Assembly (NCBI GenBank): GCA_023014365.1
Contig: JAEBUN010000054.1
Span: 62,001 to 126,000, forward strand
Direction: 5' to 3'
DNA length: 64,000 nt
Source: Lepiota brunneoincarnata
Lineage: Eukaryota > Basidiomycota > Agaricomycetes > Agaricales > Agaricaceae
The notes under the pieces are model-generated. The model did no database searches and was not told where the DNA came from. It saw only the letters and a program-made list of their open reading frames with translations. This document shows, one piece after another, positions 11,401 to 22,424 of the stretch (position 1 is its first letter; every line of letters begins with the position of its first letter). The translations under genes and the position numbers were made by a program.

Positions 11401-12571
11401 GATGGTTTGGATGGCACCTTACTCGCAGAGCAGCTCCTGGGATCTCTTTATACTCAAATCCAATCTCATGAATCGAATCCATGGGTGGGCTGTTAGTCGG
11501 TTCCACTATCTGTATGAACAGGCCTTGGGGCATGAATACTGCCCTAATTAACACCGATCAACATGGGGTGTTCCGCAGCACCCCAGGTCTCAACAGCACT
11601 CTGTAATTACAGAGCCTCAGGCGCCGGGGGATTGTCAATTATGGGTGGCTTGCAGCTAGACTATTATCGGGCATCCAATTGTCATCAAAATGGAAATGAG
11701 CCTTGGTTGTGTGGTGTGGCGTCCTTCTCTACGATCCGCCATTCCTCAATCCGTGTTGGTGTCCATAAGTAAAGGGCTGAAACTAGCGATTATAGGACTA
11801 GCTCGAGCGCCGCTGTATTACATCCCGTCGTTTCCTTGTTGATTCTTATCTCCACGGCTTTCCTTCGCCATGATTTTTGGCTTCAGGTTTGTTGGTACCA
11901 TGTTCACGCAGGACTAGTTTTGGAACGAGCTAGTTACTCCGACAGTCGCTTAGGCTCTGATCGTCATGAGCACTCTCACTTCTGAGTCCTGAAGAGTTCA
12001 AGACTGGAAGGCCGACAACCAAAGATTACCTTGTGAAACGGACAGCATTTCCAGAACCTCAATGGTTGCAGGAAACGCAAAGCAACAGCTATTCCATAGT
12101 TACTGTTCGAACTTGTCAACATTTGCAATATACATCATATGAGACTACCCTATGTGTCCCTTCACTCTGAAAAACCTACAAAGGTCGTCCCCAGCACCAG
12201 TTTTCAAGCCAGATTGGAAGCCACAACCAGACTGGTATCAGTGGTCCTCATCACCATCGCAACTTTCGTCATCTACTGGTAATGGTGTCGAGCCCATGAG
12301 CTCTCCGACGACAGTAAAGACAGAATAGATATGCCCGCGCTTGTCGAGGAGATCGTTGATCGCTTCCATCGAATTCTAGCACGGCCATAAAAATAAATAA
12401 GATCCCCTGAAGAGCTAGTTAGTGTGTATGACGCCAGAGAAGTAGCCTGGTTGAGGAGTATTTCTTCAATTCCGTTAGAGACTTCCAAATCTCCCTCAAC
12501 GATAAGCCTAGAATGTTACCGATGACTGGCCTATCCCGGTGGCCCAGGTGGGTGCTTATTGGAAGATGTGA
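11401..12571. other. Intergenic, nothing firmly recognised
   Basis: Only short frames. The part from about 12.24 kb holds plausible protein words in several frames (for example SPEELVSVYDAREVAWL) that may belong with the fragment at 12572-12793, but they cannot be joined without stops. Confidence 0.4.
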
Positions 12572-12793
12572 AGCGCTCGATCAGCAAGGGCACAAACGCT
12601 CAAGACAGCAACTGGCAAGGATATTGGGATCAGGGGTGATGGCTGGAGGCTTGATAGAACTCTTTTTGATCACAACACATATAAAGAAGTCATCACAGAA
12701 GCCATGATGGAAGCGGGATTTGGGACGCACACAATACGAGTAACAACGTTCAAGGAACATCGCGGCTACGGGGAGAGGCGTGAGATCTGGTAA
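12572..12793 (+). pseudogene. C-terminal coding fragment of unknown protein
   Basis: A 73-codon open stretch without its own ATG ends in natural-looking protein: RLDRTLFDHNTYKEVITEAM, then IRVTTFKEHRGYGERREIW and a TAA. Codon use and composition look coding. Upstream, similar-quality sequence lies in other frames separated by stops, so this seems to be the last exon of a decayed gene or of one whose introns I could not resolve. I do not recognise the family. Confidence 0.35.
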
Positions 12794-13135
12794 CTCTGGT
12801 GCTGTGATACAAGGAGTAAAAATTCAGTTCGCGGTACTCAGTCGCAACCCGAATTTGTAGTGCCTGGGTGTGTCCAGCCCTCGCAGGTCCTCACAGTGTT
12901 TCACCCCTACTGCTGGCGTATGACTATTTCAGAATATGCAACATCCATTGATTATATGCTAAAATATCAGACAAGGATATAGCAACCATAAATATGCTCA
13001 CGCTCAAATATAGTCATACAGTACGCCGGCAGGCGGCACCGCAGACCTCCCGTTTGGGAGCAGTGACGTACTTGGCATCACCGGTATCCCCGACTCGTCG
13101 TCGTGGTCGAGTGGGTCCCCTTTGCCTCTGCCACG

Positions 13136-14542
13136 ATGTCTACTCCTCCTAAGAAGAACAAATTTGATCCAGAGAAGGACCTACAAGATCTTACAGGCAA
13201 GGTGGCTTTCGTTACTGGTGGAAAGTGCGTCAGTACCTGGGGCCTAACTTGATATTTCACTTACCACATCCATAGCCGCGGAATTGGATACTTCACCGTC
13301 AAGCACCTCGCGCGAAAAGGCGCGACTGTCTATCTCGGCTCACGCTCAGAAGAGGCAGGCACAGCTGCTGTCGCACAACTGGAGAAAGAAGGCGTTGGGA
13401 AAGGGAGTGTGATCTACACATGGTGTGACATTAGCACCCCAGACTCTGCACAGAAGACGGGAGAAGGGTTATTGGATAAGGTGGATCGCCTCGATATTTT
13501 TGGTGAGTACATAGGCGTTGAGAGGCATCCGTACAATCCATTCATTAAAATCTCGTTGAACTAGTGATGAACGCGGCCATGTAGGTTGTCGCAACAGTAT
13601 CCCAAGTATGGGTTCTGAGCTCTGGCGTCGCTCGCCCTCCACTAGGTTAGCAGATTTTCGGATGAAAAATCCAGATGGTGTGTCCCCTTTTGGATTACAT
13701 ATCTCAGCACCCTCCTCACTCGAGTACAGAAATCCTCGCAGTCAAGTAAGATCTAGCTTCCCTTGGAGGCTTTACATCCGACCGTGTCGTTTCTCCATCT
13801 ACAGCCACTTTGGGAACCTCAAACTACTCCAAACTCTCCTTCCCGTGATCCAGGAGACATCGGAAAAACATGGTGAAACGCGAGTTATCACCGTATGCAC
13901 TCACTCCATGTATACTGTTATGGGTCTCTGACTTAAAGGCGGCCCAAGGTCTCGTCAATGGCACACAAACTCAGCCGTGCAAAGAACCCCAGTATTGAAT
14001 TCAAAACTGCCGACGACTTTCGACATGACTTTGTCTCGGACGGGAAGTACAAAGCCGCATTCGCATATTATGGTAAGTCTACCCAATCACATGCTCTCGT
14101 GCCTTCAATTTGTCTCTAACAAATGCCATGCCAAGCCGTCTCCAAGCTCTGCCAGCTGATGGTTCACGTCGCGCAGCACCACCGCCATAAATCTAATCCT
14201 AACATGACCTTCGTGGCCGTCGACCCTGGCGAAGTTAATACCTGGTCCCATATCCTCCCAATTACCCGCTTCTTCACCCCTGTCATTAACCTCTTCTTCG
14301 ATTCTCCTGAAGTCGGATCATACAACCTGCTATTTGCCGCCGCATCACCCCAAGTCCAAGAACAAAAGGATGTATATAATGGTGCCTTCTTGACCCCCGT
14401 TGGAAAGGTAACCCCTATAGGGTCAAATGTCACTACCCAGAAAGCGGAGGATCTGCTGGAAACCTCGGATAAGTTTTTCGCCCTGCCTGGAATGTTCCCC
14501 TTGGTGCAACGCCCATCCCAGCAGCCTGGTGATTCAGGCTGA
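13136..14542 (+). CDS. Short-chain dehydrogenase/reductase
   Basis: Eight exons (13136-13224, 13276-13502, 13565-13580, 13646-13679, 13708-13745, 13805-13892, 13949-14072, 14136-14542), all in phase, give 340 aa. Classical SDR landmarks appear in order. The cofactor loop is TGGNRGIG (split by intron 1), then NAA, then VNHFGNL. The catalytic serine sits in VITVSSMAH and the catalytic YAVSK is itself split by the last intron; VDPGEV follows. The NAD(P)-dependent reaction is clear; the substrate is not. The region after the Rossmann core (FFDSPEVGSYNLLFAAASPQ, then TPIGSNVT) resembles fungal retinol-dehydrogenase-like and WW-oxidoreductase-like SDRs. The very small exons 3-5 were chosen because they restore NAA...VNHF and remove an apparent TAG at 13581. 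The last 20 residues may be miscalled. Confidence 0.85.
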
Positions 14543-15029
14543 GGGTGAGACAGATGAACTCTGGTCCGCGACTTAGTGGCCCTGTTATGAGTATGTCACC
14601 GCCCCGTCTGTAGATTCTTATTGGGTATGAATCCTGTCATCCGTTCACTAATCACAAACTTAGGCATTTATGTATCACATATTCACGATCTAGATTTTGG
14701 CAAACAGTTTTGGGTGTAGTTGCCATCACCTGTGTGAACGCGTTTAATGAAATCGAATGCTCAAAACAATTGGTTTGAGTCAACCATGGGAAACTGGATA
14801 TATTTCATCTCGGTTTAAATTACATAATTTGGCTAGGCCAAATTTCGATAGAACTCTCTGAGTTAAAATACGGGTTCTGGAGGGGCTTTATCTAATTGTT
14901 TACACATCGCTTTCAGCTGGGTTGAAATGTTGATGAAAAGCACAACCTTATACTGGGTTTTCAGCCTGATTTAAAATATTGCTGAAATTATGCAAATATG
15001 TTCACTTTTTTACTGAAATAAAAACACCG
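14543..15029. other. AT-rich intergenic stretch, nothing recognised
   Basis: No coding exon and no repeat shared with other parts of the window was seen here. Several 'ggtttaaatta'-like words occur but do not form a pattern. Confidence 0.5.
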
Positions 15030-16136
15030 ACTTTCCGGTGTGAATAGACGGCAAGCTAAAACTCGTGTTTCAATCTTAAGTCTTCATGCATCCCCTTGCG
15101 GATAACACAATTTCGGCTAGCTATGTTGGTTGAATTGCATTCAGCCCAGCAAGAAAGTTTCATAAGTATTTGATAAGATACACACACCACTCCGCGCGCT
15201 CGACGCCCAAAAAAGTGGGCTTGTCAAGAGTTCACGTTTCCAAGCTTGAAGTAATGTTAATCTCTAGAGCTCGAATAGAGTCGAGGACGCCCATCATCTC
15301 TAAGTATCCACCGGAACTCGGTCCACCGGGCTACACATACCTGAATAGAAGGGGGTGTGTGGAATGGGTGGTTAGGTGTGGGGCTACCAACGGCGTCGAT
15401 GACACCGATGATTACTCCCTTGGGTATAACGAAGCCCTGGGCAATGCGCCACAGAAATCACAAGTTTCCCTCACCCTACCGTCAGAGAGTCGACGCGCTT
15501 AGTGAGTTAACTTGCAAGCCCCGTGCATCGGTTACCTTGGGTGCGGGACCGAGTCCAGAATGGCCAACATATGGTCATGAACCTATGAAACTCACGCAGC
15601 AGGGCACAAGCAGTTTGTTAATTCAATTATGATCCCCACTCGGATCCTGAACAACACCCCCCCCCCAAAAAAAAGCAACCAAACAAACAGTCATGGAGCA
15701 TCAAGGATGATGATGCGCAGAATACGCCGGGTTGGCTTCCAACCCAGGGCCAGCTCTGGTGTCCACTTATCGATGACAAACAGCGAAAAAATCGTGGCCC
15801 TATTTGTGATACATAATCGCAAATGTCCGAGCACTCAATAAAGTCGCAGTTCCAGACAATATGTGTCAATGGTATATAAACCCTCGGCTACCGAGGAAAT
15901 GAGGTATTTAAGTATAAACGCAAGAAAAACCCAGCACTCTCTTGCCTCTTCCAAAATCCCGTCCATAACTTGACCATTCTACGGCGAGTTGGTGTGTGGA
16001 TTATGCAACATACGTTAGTAAAAAATCCGAATCCATGGTATGACTGAACCTCATTTGTCTATTGATCTGTTGACCGACGCCTGGAGCGGCAAGGAATTAG
16101 AGCTACCAGAGCCAGAGGACCTGTGTAAATGCGTTT
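15030..16136 (+). mobile_element. LTR-A retroelement, copy 1 (truncated, rearranged)
   Basis: The segment from about 15.70 to 16.13 kb matches 39.66-40.11 kb nearly base for base. Shared parts are the ggtatataaaccctcggcta promoter-like block, the segment with gagttggtgtgtggattat, and the start of a gag-like ORF (MTEPHLSIDLLTDAWSGKE, ATG near 16041). The ORF stops after about 33 codons and nothing further of the element follows. A short block near 15.04 kb (gacggcaagctaaaactcg) corresponds to 39.55 kb. The exact LTR borders and the target duplication cannot be fixed from two decayed copies. Confidence 0.7.
15213..15690 (+). repeat. Repeat shared with 38.92-39.46 kb, possibly SINE-like
   Basis: About 480 bp shared with the interval just left of LTR-A copy 3. 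Within it lies gcgcttagtg, followed about 45 bp later by gtgcgggaccgagtcc. This resembles the A and B boxes of a tRNA-type polymerase III promoter. The repeat ends in a C-run followed by an A-run (near 15.66 kb; cccccctccaaaaaaa in the other copy). A tRNA-derived short retroelement is a reasonable guess, but the first 250 bp are unlike a normal SINE head. Confidence 0.5.
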
Positions 16137-17297
16137 AATGAAACCCAATCCTCATGCTCGTTAAGAATCCGCGTGGCTATGTGGGCACAGCATACTCAGT
16201 ATAGCGTTGGCGATCCCACCCCGAACATCCTGGTCTCAACATTGTAGCAAACGTCAACGTGATATCCGTTCTAAAGTTCCCTCGAACGTTTCTCGCAGAC
16301 TGAGGGGCAGGCAGCAACAGGATTGATATTAAATCGATAGATGGTATCTCTGGTATCAAGCCACGGCAAAGCCATCATGCCCGCGATGATCTGGCCATGG
16401 GGGTGTGGAATGCCGGACGCCACGATTCTTATCCGTGAGAATAATCATCTCATCACTTCGTCTAGGGCTATTATCACAGTTATATTTATTCTGTTAGTTT
16501 GAGGTTGGGATAGTTCCGGTGTAGATAGTTTTCTCTGTGTATTATACCCACTGCAGTCATCTGGATTAATGCATTGGTGGTCATGGTAGAATTCTGCTCA
16601 AGGTGATAAATGACTCGTGTTCTATTTCCAGCGATCAGATGCCAACACTTATGGGGCCCTGTGCACGACGTTGGCGAATTATATGATGGAGAGCGATCAG
16701 TTTTGTTCTCCTTGGACAGATCTTCTGCCAATACGTGATTGGAGTGATCCATACGATCAACCTAGAATATTTCGTGGGTTGCTGCTGTGCACCATCATCC
16801 TCTGCTGGAATACGGCCCATGATTGCTAGCTCGAGCATTTTCTCAGTCATGAGGCTGGACACCAACTGATACTCATGATCCAGTGTCGTATAAACATCTG
16901 ATGGACTACAGAATACAGCATCGCTTCCAGAAACTCGATGACATCTATGCAATGGGCAGAAACCTGAGAGTCATAAGGAATAAGCTCAGTATTTTCCCTG
17001 CATAGTGTGTCGTTACGAGTACTTTATAAATCTTTTACATCAAGCGGATTTCAGGGATTGGGGGCACGGAACATCGTTCAAATTTCACGGAACACGAGCG
17101 CTACTTGGCTGATCGGCTCCGCAATGGGAGTAGAAGGGTTAATAGCCTCCGTGTTCATCTAATCCAGGCGATCGCGATCCTTCGAGCCTTATAAGATAAT
17201 GTGAGTTGCAGCAAGCTGAACGACAACCTTCCCCCCCCCCTCGCTCTCCCATTACCCTACTTCCCCCTGCATTCCTTGACGGGCTGCGACTCGGAGA
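16137..17297. other. Intergenic, nothing recognised
   Basis: The longest frame (minus, 16635-16952) has no recognisable motif, and no introns would extend it. There is a short C-run near 17.23 kb. The right end is the promoter region of the membrane-protein gene starting at 17298. Confidence 0.45.
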
Positions 17298-18862
17298 ATG
17301 GCTGCGCCAATCCCTCAAGTTAACTTTAATTCATCGCTCAAACAACTAGAGCTTCTGCAAGTCGGATGGGTGAGCACTAATTCAAGGCTGGAAATCTCTA
17401 TCCGATACTCAGAATGCCTTTTCCCCACCAGTATATGGATGGTATGCACGATATCCTTGCGCCCGAATTTTGAATATGATTACTCATGATCCTATTCCTG
17501 ACAGCATCAGTAGTTGCACTTTATGTGAGAGTCGTTTCACTTGTCGGGAGCTCCTCACTAAATATTTGATCTGTTGAAAGGCCTTTGAATATTTCTTAAC
17601 CCTCTCAATGGAGGCGTCCTTAATCTGGCCATCAAAATGGAATACTATCAAAATCTTGTTTTTGTTCAATCGCTACATCCCCATCGCCGAATTTGTGGTA
17701 AACTACATCCGTGACCATATACCGAACATGGCTAGTCGCTGTCCAGCCACCATGCAACTTTGCATATGTGAGTCCCATCAGCTCTTTGTGTTTCACGAAT
17801 TGACCTCCCGGTTTCTCGCTTGCCCAAGGGTTATATCTTATAGGAGCATATGGGGTTGAACGTCAGTTTACTATCGCGTGAACGGCAGACATATTACAAG
17901 ATTATTGCTGACACCCAGCTCACTTATCTAGTTGTGTTAACTCTTCGCGCATGGATGATATGGCGAAAGGACCCGGTTGTCGTTATTGGGACTATGGCAT
18001 ACACCGTGTTGAGCTTTACGGTTGGTGTTGTAACTGCGGAAAAAGCTGTGCTCTCCCTCCAGTGTGCGCTATTTGGGCAGTGAGGTCTCCCTCTCCGGAT
18101 CTGATTAAGATGTTTTTTTTTAACAGTCTTCGACCTACGTCCGCTCACCGGCTGTCTAGCGGAACTTTGGCCACCCCAACTTCTACATCCCATACGTGTT
18201 GATTGCTGTTTATGAGACCTGGTAAACCTATTGATTCCTCCTTCTTTGCGAGCAAGACCAAACTCTATTTTTTTCAGCCATTCTCATACTCGTCCTTATT
18301 CCGTTCATACGAGAGTGTATGCCCCTGCTGTCAGTTGCTTCCACCATTGGCTCATGATGAACCCTTGATAGATCGGGATTTCGGTGCCACATCGTTCTCA
18401 AAGGGCAAATTATTTCATGCGGTCTATACTGAAGGTCAGAAAATTCGATGAGCTGCGGCCTGGAATAGCACTCTTACTTAATTCTCACAGGAATCATATT
18501 TTATGTCTTCCAACTGTGTGAGTGTATTTTCCTCCCGGAAGCCGGCTTAGCCAATGGCTATCATACAGTGTCCACCATCATCACAGTGATCCTGACTTGG
18601 AAAATCGTAAGTCTCAAGGCGCTATTTTTCGAGATCTTAGTTCTGAGTGGCGCGGATTTTTTTAATCTCAGCAAGATAATGTTCTCATGTCAATATAGTA
18701 TGCCCCGTCACTTATCGTAAGCTGGCCTCCCACAGTTTGCTGATAATCCGCACCAGTATGTTTCGCATTGTTCGCGCGGTGTTTGCGAACAGAGTGATTC
18801 TCCATATTCGGGAAGCCTTCGAGGATCGGGTTGTAATGAGTACCACATCACTTCCGTGGTAA
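17298..18862 (+). pseudogene. DUF6533-type multi-pass membrane protein, copy A (one frameshift)
   Basis: Several short exons rebuild a protein of the agaricomycete DUF6533 family: 17298-17369, 17432-17441, 17505-17524, 17581-17767, an exon from about 17829, another from about 17931, and later exons to the TAA at 18860-18862. The DUF6533 core is clear: YMDASVVALY, then AFEYFLTLSMEASLIWPSKW and LFLFNRYIP. It continues with hydrophobic helices (VLTLRAWMIW) and a tail (FRIVRAVFANRVILHIREAF). Such proteins have about seven membrane spans and no known function. Compared with copies B and C, the exon encoding GCLAE...FGHPNFYIPYVLIAVY has one extra base near 18160-18168, which breaks the frame. The rest looks intact, so this is a young pseudogene or a sequence error. 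Confidence 0.7.
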
Positions 18863-20112
18863 TGCGGATGCGTCCACGGTTGTTTCCGGCGTGCAAAAAG
18901 ATACCCAAACATGGTGGTCCATTCTTCTGGCATGAATACAGAAATGTCACCTTAGTCGTGTTCAATACAAGAGTTTATCTGGCATCAATGCACACTCTCC
19001 ACTCAATACGTACAGAGTTACCATCATCGCACTGAGCCGTCAGGACGAAGTCCGGGTTTGCCTAATTTGATACACCGCGGTGAAGGTGATTGTAGGTAGT
19101 CATTGCGACTCAAAGTAGGGGCCGCTCCTCCAGTAGGTCCTTTATTACTTGAGTCAGTCCCCACAGCTATCGCTGGAAGTGAAAGGATGCCGCAGGACCC
19201 TCGAGGTGTTTTTCCGCGAAATGTTTCATATCGCCACGCATGTAGTACTCAAAAACATCCTCGCTATGTGTTCCTGCCTATTCGTTATGTTGACAGGCAC
19301 CGCCGAGGCAATTAATAAGAGTGAACTCCAAATGCTATACTCTACTGTAACCAGACGATGCTCCACGATCACCCAAAAATTCCGCGCTTCGTTTACATAC
19401 TGCAGAGCTCGGAGACGGTCAGCAAGGAGCTCGTTGCTAATGTCAGCACAGCTTTTCGACTACTGTATCCTTACGAAAACGGGCCGTCGTTGTCCTCGCT
19501 CGCTCAGGCTTATATATTGAAGGTATTATGCCCCGTGTTATGAAACATAAACTAGGCAGATTCATGCGCATATTGCACAGGTGGAGCTATACCATTGCGA
19601 TAGGGCCTGATCCCGTTGGATCGGATTTGTAATAGGTGCTCGTGAAAAACCCCAATACATCAACGATTTGGACAGACACGGTGGTTACTAGGGTGAAAGC
19701 TAGTTTAGCTGCATTTCGGTGGGTCAAGGGTCGCTTTCTTGCATGGCTCTCTCTCTCTGTACGACGCAACTAGTGACGGGGATAGAGTTGAAACAGGGTC
19801 TAGGCGTCGGGTACAATGGTGTAGGACAGGACAACCCGATATTCGTCGGGTTGTGCTTCGTTACCAACACAGTGGCTGGTTTCAGGGAAGAAATATATTC
19901 AATCCACTCACTCGGATGAAGTACGACGGGTATCCAACGACGGGTAACGCGGAGGTTCTGACAGAATGCTGGCGTGCAGAATAGCGGCTCGCGCTGGGAT
20001 TCCATGTATAATGGTTTTGGGGTGGACACCACAAAAGGTCGCGAGCGAGCCAAAAATTCGCAACAGGGCGGGCGCTAGGCTAACCCACTGCTGTCTTTGA
20101 CGGTCGAGCACA
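18863..20112. other. Interval between DUF6533 paralogues, unassigned
   Basis: Two overlapping plus-strand frames at 19149-19543 contain protein-like words (LEVFFREMFHIATHVVL, and FVYILQSSETVSKELVANVS) that could be exons of a small gene. I could not find a start, a consistent splice pattern or a family. Confidence 0.3.
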
Positions 20113-21665
20113 ATGATTGCTCTTGGACCTCCGATTTTATCAGACCCTTTGCTTGAGACACTGGAGCTTCTGTATGTTGGACGGGTGAGCAGCACAGCAG
20201 TCACAACGCTTGGATTTCCCGCTCACGCCCTCTAGTATCTAAATGGTATGACTTGAATTTTTTAGATATTCGAAACTTACTCGCTGGGTTCCTCGTAGCA
20301 TCGATGGTTGCACTTTTTGTAAGGCTTCCCTATGTTGGATTTAACACGCATGTTCACCAGGTTGATTATCCTGCGAAAGGTCTTCGAGTATCTCCTGACA
20401 CTCCGAATGGAGGCCTCCCTTATCTGGCCGGCTAAGTGGAGTATCGCAAAGGCGCTGTTCCTGTTCAACAGGTATCTGCCCATCATTGAGTTTATCCTCA
20501 ACCACTTTCGTGACAGTGTGCCCAACATTGCGCGCCACTGTCCAGTTTTGCTCCAAGCTAGCTTCTGTGAGCCTCTCGCTTACAGATTGGCTTGGTGTTG
20601 TTGGCTAATGAATGATAATACATTAGGGGTGTATCTAGTTGGGGTTTACGCGGTTGAATGTGGGTCTAACACCTTCGATTCAATTACGAGCGACGTTCAC
20701 GTTCCAACTGCTAGCCGTGTTTACCCTCCGTGCGTGGATCATATGGGATGGAAACCCGTTCGTGGTTGCTGGGAGCACTGCATATTTGGTAGGAAGTTTT
20801 ATCTTCCTCGCCATATTGGGAGAAAAGGTCATAATCCCTCTTCAATGTACGTGTCCAAATGGTCCGTCTCGAACGATGGCATCGATGACACCACAGAGCA
20901 GACGTCAATATCCGCCCAGTTACCGGCTGCCTGGCGGACCTTCGCCACTCCAACTTCTACATTGCATTCGTGATTAACGGTGTTTATGATGCTGGTACAA
21001 TCGACCGCCGCATCGATGTGCTGGGACATAGCTGATGGATTTATCAGGGATCTTAGCACTCATACTTATCCCATTCATCAAACACCGTAAGCCTTTGAAA
21101 TATAAATCGACTCGAGCTTCTGCTGACAACAGTGTGTAATGCAGATCAACAGCCATACATCACGCAGTTCAGGCGGAGTAAATTATTCCAGGTAGTCTAT
21201 TCGGAAGGTGAGAGACTTACTGAGCTTGCGGAATCCGGACGTGCGACTCTGATACGATGAGCTCAGGGGTTATATTCTACATGTTCCAACTTTGTAAGTT
21301 TCATTTTGCCTGCCACATTAGTGGTCCCCGAAAGTGGTTAATGATGTCCTTTGCAGTATCGTCCGCCGCTACCTTGTTCCTGGCGTTGAAGTTTGTGAGT
21401 TTGGGACTGTCCTTTTCCCAAAGCGGGTTTCTAAGAGGTTCCTTCGTTGCCCAGCAAAACCATCCTACCATGTCGCTTTAGTGAGCTTCTCATGACCCCT
21501 TCCACTTTATCCCTCTGCTGATACCGCAGTAGTGTCTTTCGCATCGCTCGTGCTGCATTCTCGAATAGGGTGGTCCTCCGCATTCGAGCGGCCTCTGAGG
21601 ACCAACCAATTTCAACCGGCACGCTTTCGTATCCATGGCTATGGCATGCTGGGGACGACCTCTAG
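20113..21665 (+). CDS. DUF6533-type multi-pass membrane protein, copy B
   Basis: Starts MIALGPPILSDPLLETLELL at 20113. Short exons then carry the DUF6533 core: YLN, ASMVALF, VFEYLLTLRMEASLIWPAKW and LFLFNRYLPIIEF. Further hydrophobic exons are VFTLRAWIIW, then PFVVAGSTAYLVGSFIFLAI, then GCLADLRHSNFYIAFVI, then ILALILIPFIKH. They lead to the tail FRIARAAFSNRVVLRIRA and a TAG at 21663-21665. Introns begin gtgag, gtatg or gtaag and are about 50 bp long. Unlike copy A, no frame break was found in the exons I could place, so the gene may be functional. The function of the family is unknown; a membrane sensor or transporter role has not been shown. Confidence 0.75.
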
Positions 21666-22011
21666 CATGAATTTTTGAAGTACAGACATTGGAAGGGGAT
21701 GAGGGATGACACAATTTCGCGGATTAAATTTGAAGCTGATGTATTTTAACCGTCTTTGGACAGCCATTGTAACGTTTGGATTGTAGTGTTTTGGTATAGC
21801 CGTACACAAACTCTACCAGATTATCCTAACTGAGGTGCAAGAGGCAATTTTGGGGGGAGGACACGATTCCAATCATCTATCAGGGTTTAGGGGTCCGTGG
21901 GACCTGCTTACCATATCTAGGAATGCCTGGTGTGTAAGCAACGGATGTTTCCGGATCCGGCGTCACGACTCGCGGCGAAGAATTGCCAGCAACTTCCCTC
22001 TCCTCTAAAAA

Positions 22012-22424
22012 ATGTCCTAGTGCGTATAGTCCAACTTGAAAGGACAAGCTTTGACGCGCAGATTCAGCATTATCCTCGGTCGTGCCATTAAAACCGAGCA
22101 CCTCGCTCTTGGCATCCTCATGACCACCTTCGGTGGAGCCTTCCTCGCGACACGGAGTGGATCAGGGAGCCAGGCCGCCCCAACGACAGTCCAGCAAGCA
22201 AAGACCTCAGTACCCATCAGTGCAGGATCTAGGTGCGTCCAGTCCAACCCTACTGATATTGTGTTGTACAAGCCTGACAGCTCCCGTAGTGAAGAGGAAG
22301 CATTGTACGTGTCCTACCCTGCACCTTTGCGGAGAGCAACTCTCGATAGCTGACTTGCCGACTTTCCAGCATCAAGAAATTCGTCGAGGAGGCCGAGAGG
22401 GAGGGAGCAGCTGCTAAACACTAA
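22012..22424 (+). CDS. Mitochondrial ATP synthase subunit k (Atp19-like)
   Basis: Four exons (22012-22019, 22068-22232, 22281-22304, 22370-22424) give 83 aa. The protein begins MSYIILGRAIKTEHLALG, with the first three codons in an 8-nt exon. This closely resembles the Atp19 start MSxxILGRxIKxxxLALG and is followed by a single membrane segment (ILMTTFGGAFLAT). The C-terminal half is acidic and helical (SRSEEEAFIKKFVEEAE), as in other basidiomycete subunit k proteins. Subunit k sits in the membrane part of the F1Fo ATP synthase and supports its dimerisation. The small first and third exons are needed to keep the frame and the conserved start. No ORF finder would call this gene whole. Confidence 0.88.

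Noticed and set aside
13581..13583. Apparent premature TAG in the first short-chain dehydrogenase (NAAM then stop)
   Set aside because: An intron starting at 13581 (gtaggt) and ending at 13645 removes it, and two further small exons restore the conserved VNHF in phase; the gene is intact.
18712..18933. Minus-strand ORFs over the tails of the DUF6533 copies (also 21431-21622 and 30776-31031)
   Set aside because: They resemble each other only because they are antisense to homologous coding tails.
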